Positions 60,182 through 64,000 of a stretch of 64,000 bases of DNA are shown in pieces; position 1 is the first letter of the stretch, and the number at the start of each line of letters is the position of its first letter. The stretch is from Strongyloides papillosus (taxonomy: Eukaryota; Nematoda; Chromadorea; Rhabditida; Strongyloididae), in the NCBI GenBank assembly GCA_005656395.1, contig SRSI01000066.1, positions 868,001 through 932,000 on the forward strand, written 5' to 3'. The notes beneath the pieces were generated by a model, which was not told where the DNA came from, did no database searches, and saw nothing but the letters and a program-made list of their open reading frames with translations. The translations under genes and the position numbers were made by a program.

Positions 60182-60914
60182 TAAAAAATTATAAAATATT
60201 CGTTCGTTACTATAAGAGGAGTAATATAAATAGTAGTAAAAATACTACAAAAAAAAATAAGTAAATAAAAATACCGAATTAAAATATGATGAAAATTAAA
60301 TTAAAACGCGCCATTATTTGATACCAACATTAAAAACTTTAATTTCATCGATACTATTCAAAATCACTGGGAGATGCTGGTGTACATACATAACTGACAT
60401 ATGATTGTGATTATTTAAGAAAACTCTACATAAAATGTATCGTTAAATAAATTTATACAAACACCATACTTTAAAATGTATACATCGAATGTTGAATATT
60501 TGAAAACAAAATTAGATGACAAAGAAAAATAATCAAAAAAAAAATTCGATGACACGAAAGATATATTGGTAACAAAAATATTTTCAATTTTATATAAAAC
60601 ATTTTAACACTTAAGGACAAAATGGTAGATTATATCTCCTCTCAAATTTTCTTTTTGGGAGTCAGAGAAAAATTTAATAAAGAAATATTCATTTTGTCCA
60701 TCTATCTAATAATATTAAATAAAACAAAAAAATCAATGCATTATTTAAGGTTGTCCCGACCTTGTAGTTGACGTGTAAAAATAATTTTTACATACCATTT
60801 AATATGTTGATTGGAGAGATAGGAAAAGTTAAAACAATTGCAAAATCGTTGAATATGCAATTTATATTGGATTATTTAAAGTAATCAACAATAAAACAAA
60901 AATAAAATAAATAT
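60182..60914. other. Intergenic spacer upstream of eIF4E
   Basis: 733 bases between two minus-strand genes. A GC-richer patch near 60745-60775 (AAGGTTGTCCCGACCTTGTA, an imperfect inverted repeat AAGGT...ACCTT) could fold into a small hairpin in the region between AspRS and the eIF4E promoter. No gene seen. Confidence 0.35.
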
Positions 60915-62678
60915 TTAATCGTCCTTTGTAATTGTTATTCCATATCTCTCTAATGTATCATCATCAAGTGTTACAGGAGAATCAACCATAGGACACCTTC
61001 CACCTTTGCTTTTTGGAAAAGCAATAACGTCTCTTATTGAAACATTTGAGTCACCATTACCACATAATAGAGCGACGTAACGATCTAATCCCAATGCAAA
61101 TCCACCATGTGGTGGAGCACCACATTTTAACCCTTCAATAAGATGTTTTATTTCATCAGAAGGTTCTTTTAATATATTTTCTAGAACATGTTTTTGGAGT
61201 GAAGCATCGTGAATTCTTATACTTCCACCACCCATTTCTATTCCATTTATAACCAAATCATAATGCAATGCTTTTATTGATAGTAAATCTTCCATATTTA
61301 CTAACTTTTGGAGATCACCTTCTTTGGGAGCTGTAAATGGATGATGAGTTGATGCATAATTACCATCGTTGTCTTCAAAAAGTGGGAAATCAATAATCCA
61401 ACAAAATTCGAATTTTCCACCCTTCCTTAAACCGCATTCTCCACCAATATAATTTCTTAATTGTCCTAATGTCCACTTTACAGATTTTTCACTATTTCCC
61501 CAACTCACAACAAGTACATCATCTTGTTTCATGTCAAATTTTTCAACAAGTTTGTCCTTTATTCCATCGTCAAACCATGAATTTTTCGACATTTTCAAAA
61601 GTTCAAATCTCTGCTTATTATCATTATTTTCCATAATCTTCTTCCATTTGTTTTTGAGGGAATTTGTTATATGGGAGGAGGATCCACGAGCAACGAAACA
61701 TTGTACATATGTACAGTTTAAAATACCTTTCAATAAACAACTTATATCTTCTATAATCCATGGTATACGTAAATCAGGTTTGTCGCTTCCGTATTTTTCC
61801 ATAACATAGTCATATGAGAATTGTTTGAAGTTTTTTTTAGGCTTATGTTCTTCCATATTAACAGGCCATGATGAAATTATCATATCTTCAATAAGTTCAA
61901 TAACCATCTCCTGATTAGTGTATGATAATTCAATATCGACTTGTGTAAATTCAGGTTGTCTATCTAGTTTAGCCCCTTCATCTCTATAACATCGTGCTAT
62001 TTGAAAATATTTATCAATACTTCCGATCATCAATAATTGTTTAAACTGTTGAGGACTTTGAGGAAGTGAGTAGAATTTCCCTTTGTATAAACCTCCAGCT
62101 GGTACTACAAATTCATTTGCACCGCCAGGTGTTTTTCGAAATAATGTAGGTGTTTCAACTTCAACAAATGAAGCATTTTCTGTTAAAAATCTGCGGATTT
62201 TATTTGTCACATCACTACGTAAACGTAAATTGTTTTGCATGTACTGAGATCGAATATCCAAGTAACGATATTTTAATTTTGTTTGTTCTTGATTATCAGT
62301 TTTTAACATTATGGGCAAACTTTTTGGTGCAAAATTTAGTACATTTAATTTTTTAACTGCTATTTCAATATCGCCTGTTTTCATTTCCTTATTGCTATCG
62401 TCTCCTCGACTTTCTACAACTCCTTCAACAGAAATACATGATTCTGAGGTAATTTCTTTTAAAATTTTATGAAATTCACTATTCTGGTCATCAATTCGTA
62501 GTTGAACCATTCCGTATGCATCTTTTAAAACAACAAATTTATTCATTCTTTTATATGCAACCCATCCATAAAGTGAAACATTTTTTCCTTCATCCTTTAG
62601 ACGTAATTCCCCACAATTATGACTTCTTAGAGTATAACGATTTATAGAAGAAAATAAACGTTTAAATGAATGAAGCAT
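60915..62678 (-). CDS. dars-2: Mitochondrial aspartyl-tRNA synthetase
   Basis: Single uninterrupted frame of 587 aa. A bacterial-type class IIb synthetase that charges mitochondrial tRNA-Asp. An N-terminal basic, Ser/Arg-containing presequence (MLHSFKRLFSSINRYTLRSH) fits mitochondrial import. Then come the OB-fold anticodon-binding domain (about 22-115, VSLYGWVAYKRM), motif 1 region (RRFLTENASFVEVETPTLF), the flipping/active-site TPGGANEFVVP and SLPQSPQQFKQLLMIG, motif 2 (RCYRDEGAKLDRQPEFTQVD, 229-248), the bacterial-type insertion domain (about 300-430), THHPFTAP, ELVINGIEMGGGSIRIHD-type block (seen as DLVINGIEMGGGSIRIHD), and motif 3 (GGFALGLDRYVALLCG). All active-site motifs are intact. 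Confidence 0.97.
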   Translation of the reverse strand: MLHSFKRLFSSINRYTLRSHNCGELRLKDEGKNVSLYGWVAYKRMNKFVVLKDAYGMVQLRIDDQNSEFHKILKEITSESCISVEGVVESRGDDSNKEMKTGDIEIAVKKLNVLNFAPKSLPIMLKTDNQEQTKLKYRYLDIRSQYMQNNLRLRSDVTNKIRRFLTENASFVEVETPTLFRKTPGGANEFVVPAGGLYKGKFYSLPQSPQQFKQLLMIGSIDKYFQIARCYRDEGAKLDRQPEFTQVDIELSYTNQEMVIELIEDMIISSWPVNMEEHKPKKNFKQFSYDYVMEKYGSDKPDLRIPWIIEDISCLLKGILNCTYVQCFVARGSSSHITNSLKNKWKKIMENNDNKQRFELLKMSKNSWFDDGIKDKLVEKFDMKQDDVLVVSWGNSEKSVKWTLGQLRNYIGGECGLRKGGKFEFCWIIDFPLFEDNDGNYASTHHPFTAPKEGDLQKLVNMEDLLSIKALHYDLVINGIEMGGGSIRIHDASLQKHVLENILKEPSDEIKHLIEGLKCGAPPHGGFALGLDRYVALLCGNGDSNVSIRDVIAFPKSKGGRCPMVDSPVTLDDDTLERYGITITKDD

Positions 62679-64000
62679 TTGAAAAAGTTGTTAGTCATTT
62701 TAAATGAGAAAATATACGGTACCAATTATTCTTGTTGAGAAACGATAAATTTGAAAAAAATTATATTAATAATGATAAGCTAAAAGTAGAATACTTTTAA
62801 TTAAATTTAAAATTTCCCTGGAGATCATCTTAAATGTCATAAATTTTCAAAATAGGTTTCATTATCTTTATGTGAAGTTATTTATAAAAAAAACTCTATA
62901 AAATATTTATTTTATGCAAATTAAATGATATAAACAAAAAAAAATAAATAGATGTTATTTTTCTTTTTGTAAAAACATAACTACAAGTTTTTTATTGTTT
63001 ATTTTTGAAAATTAGAGACAAATTCATTTAGACAATCAGATCCTATTACAACCCTTGAATTTCTTCTATAATTTTATTTTCATTAAAATGTTCTTTTTCA
63101 ATCTATTTATAAAACATTTGCCATCATTAATAATGTTTACTCTTTCAATTATATTTCGTATTTTTCTATACAAATAATTGGAAGTTTTAATCATATTAAC
63201 ACTTCTTCTACACTTTTAATTCAAAGATTAACTGAAAAATTGCTAAAAACAACACGCACAGACCTTGACAAATACATGGGGATAAAAATTAATTCTTGGG
63301 GACGTTGTCTTAGGAATTCACCTAATAATCCTAGGGACCAATAAAGTAATTGAAACTTGAGAAGAATAACTTTTATTAATTGAATATGTGATTTTCATTC
63401 TTGATTTTATTTATCACCTATTATTTAAAATATTGAAAATCTATACAAATATTTAATTTGTTTATTATTAACAAATGAAAGAAAGATTTATTTTATAGCC
63501 GGTGAAATTCCATAAATCAAGTATAATGTCAACTTGTTAAATTCAGAATCAAACTACAAAATAATTCCACCATTTCCACCGTTATTTTAATATTAATTAC
63601 ATTAGAATATTTAAAACTGAACTTTTAGATTGTTATCCAAATAATATAATTTATAATTACACTACTAATTCTAAGTATTTAATTTTAGTCATCTGATATA
63701 AATAACTTTGTTTCATAAAATTATTAGTAAATAAAATTTTACTACAATAATAATATAATCCACTCAAACTAAAACTTTCAAAAATCGTAAATTTAAACAA
63801 AGTAAAATAGCTTCTAAATCAAAACAAATTTCATTGATATCACAGTTGCTATATAATATTTACATAGAATAATCAAAATATTATTTATCTTACTTTTATA
63901 ATTTAAGTTTGAAATTTTTTGTGACAATTTTATCTTTATTATAAAATTATTAATGGAAACAATTTATAAACACTTTATAAATGAACTAAACTTAATAAAA
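62679..64000. other. Intergenic region to the window end
   Basis: 1.3 kb of AT-rich sequence upstream of dars-2. A GC-richer patch at about 63250-63340 contains GGGGATAAAAATTAATTC, CTTGGGGACG and CCTAATAATCCTAGGGACC. No gene recognised. Confidence 0.45.

Noticed and set aside
1..64000. tRNA, rRNA, snRNA, spliced-leader RNA or CRISPR features
   Set aside because: Scanned by eye for T-arm GGTTCRA cores, snRNA/SL consensus pieces and regular direct repeats; none convincing. A covariance-model scan would be decisive.

Overview
This is a stretch of a nuclear nematode genome, most consistent with a Strongyloides-type (clade IV) worm. The sequence is extremely AT-rich (roughly four fifths A+T outside genes). 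Introns are mostly only 37-60 bases, with GT(A/G)AG donors and T-rich TTTTAG acceptors. Genes have few exons, and several start codons lie just downstream of an acceptor-like TTTTAG or TTTCAG, as expected where mRNAs are trans-spliced. Nematode-typical families are present: a TPM/MOLO-1-like protein, a TWK-type potassium channel, an expanded Cys-loop channel family and a C1GALT-type glycosyltransferase. No bacterial operon, CRISPR array, rRNA or convincing tRNA was seen. Exon coordinates were assembled by hand from splice sites and reading-frame phase, and all multi-exon models below close in frame.

Layout. 1-3.6 kb: AT-rich desert. 3.6-8.4 kb: a nine-exon Cys-loop ligand-gated anion channel (+) converging on a secreted nematode protein (-). 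8.4-12.4 kb: desert with one GC-richer island. 12.4-17.8 kb: an allatostatin-C-like neuropeptide precursor (+), then extracellular heparan-sulfate 6-O-endosulfatase (sul-1 type), 5-formyl-THF cyclo-ligase and a Shisa/WBP1-like cysteine-rich membrane protein, all (-). 19.5-23.5 kb: a PPP1R21-like coiled-coil protein (+) whose 1.66-kb intron holds a candidate nested small membrane-protein gene on the other strand. 23.8-24.5 kb: a dead mariner transposon. 26.3-30 kb: a two-pore-domain K+ channel and MEMO1 (+). 30.1-35 kb: the spliceosomal helicase Aquarius/EMB-4 and an atypical dual-specificity phosphatase (-). 37-39.7 kb: a membrane-anchored phospholipase-A2-like protein and a MOLO-1/TPM-like protein (+). 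39.7-44 kb: desert with an orphan coding-like fragment. 44-48.7 kb: a core-1 type galactosyltransferase (+), then sphingosine kinase and a UCHL3-type deubiquitinase (-). 48.7-54.6 kb: desert with one orphan exon-like segment. 54.6-59.3 kb: an FMRFamide-receptor-like GPCR and a mitochondrial-type GPAT (+). 59.5-62.7 kb: eIF4E and mitochondrial aspartyl-tRNA synthetase (-). 62.7-64 kb: desert.

The genes do not form one pathway. Several are neuronal (anion channel, K2P channel, MOLO-1-like protein, GPCR, AST-C-like peptide) and several are housekeeping (Aquarius, eIF4E, AspRS, MTHFS, UCH, GPAT). The items most worth a second look are the AST-C-like peptide, the duplicated PLA2-like domain, the antisense nested gene, the GC-rich inverted-repeat-flanked insert inside the UCH intron, the GPCR with DCY in place of DRY, and a set of unannotated exon-like islands in the intergenic deserts.
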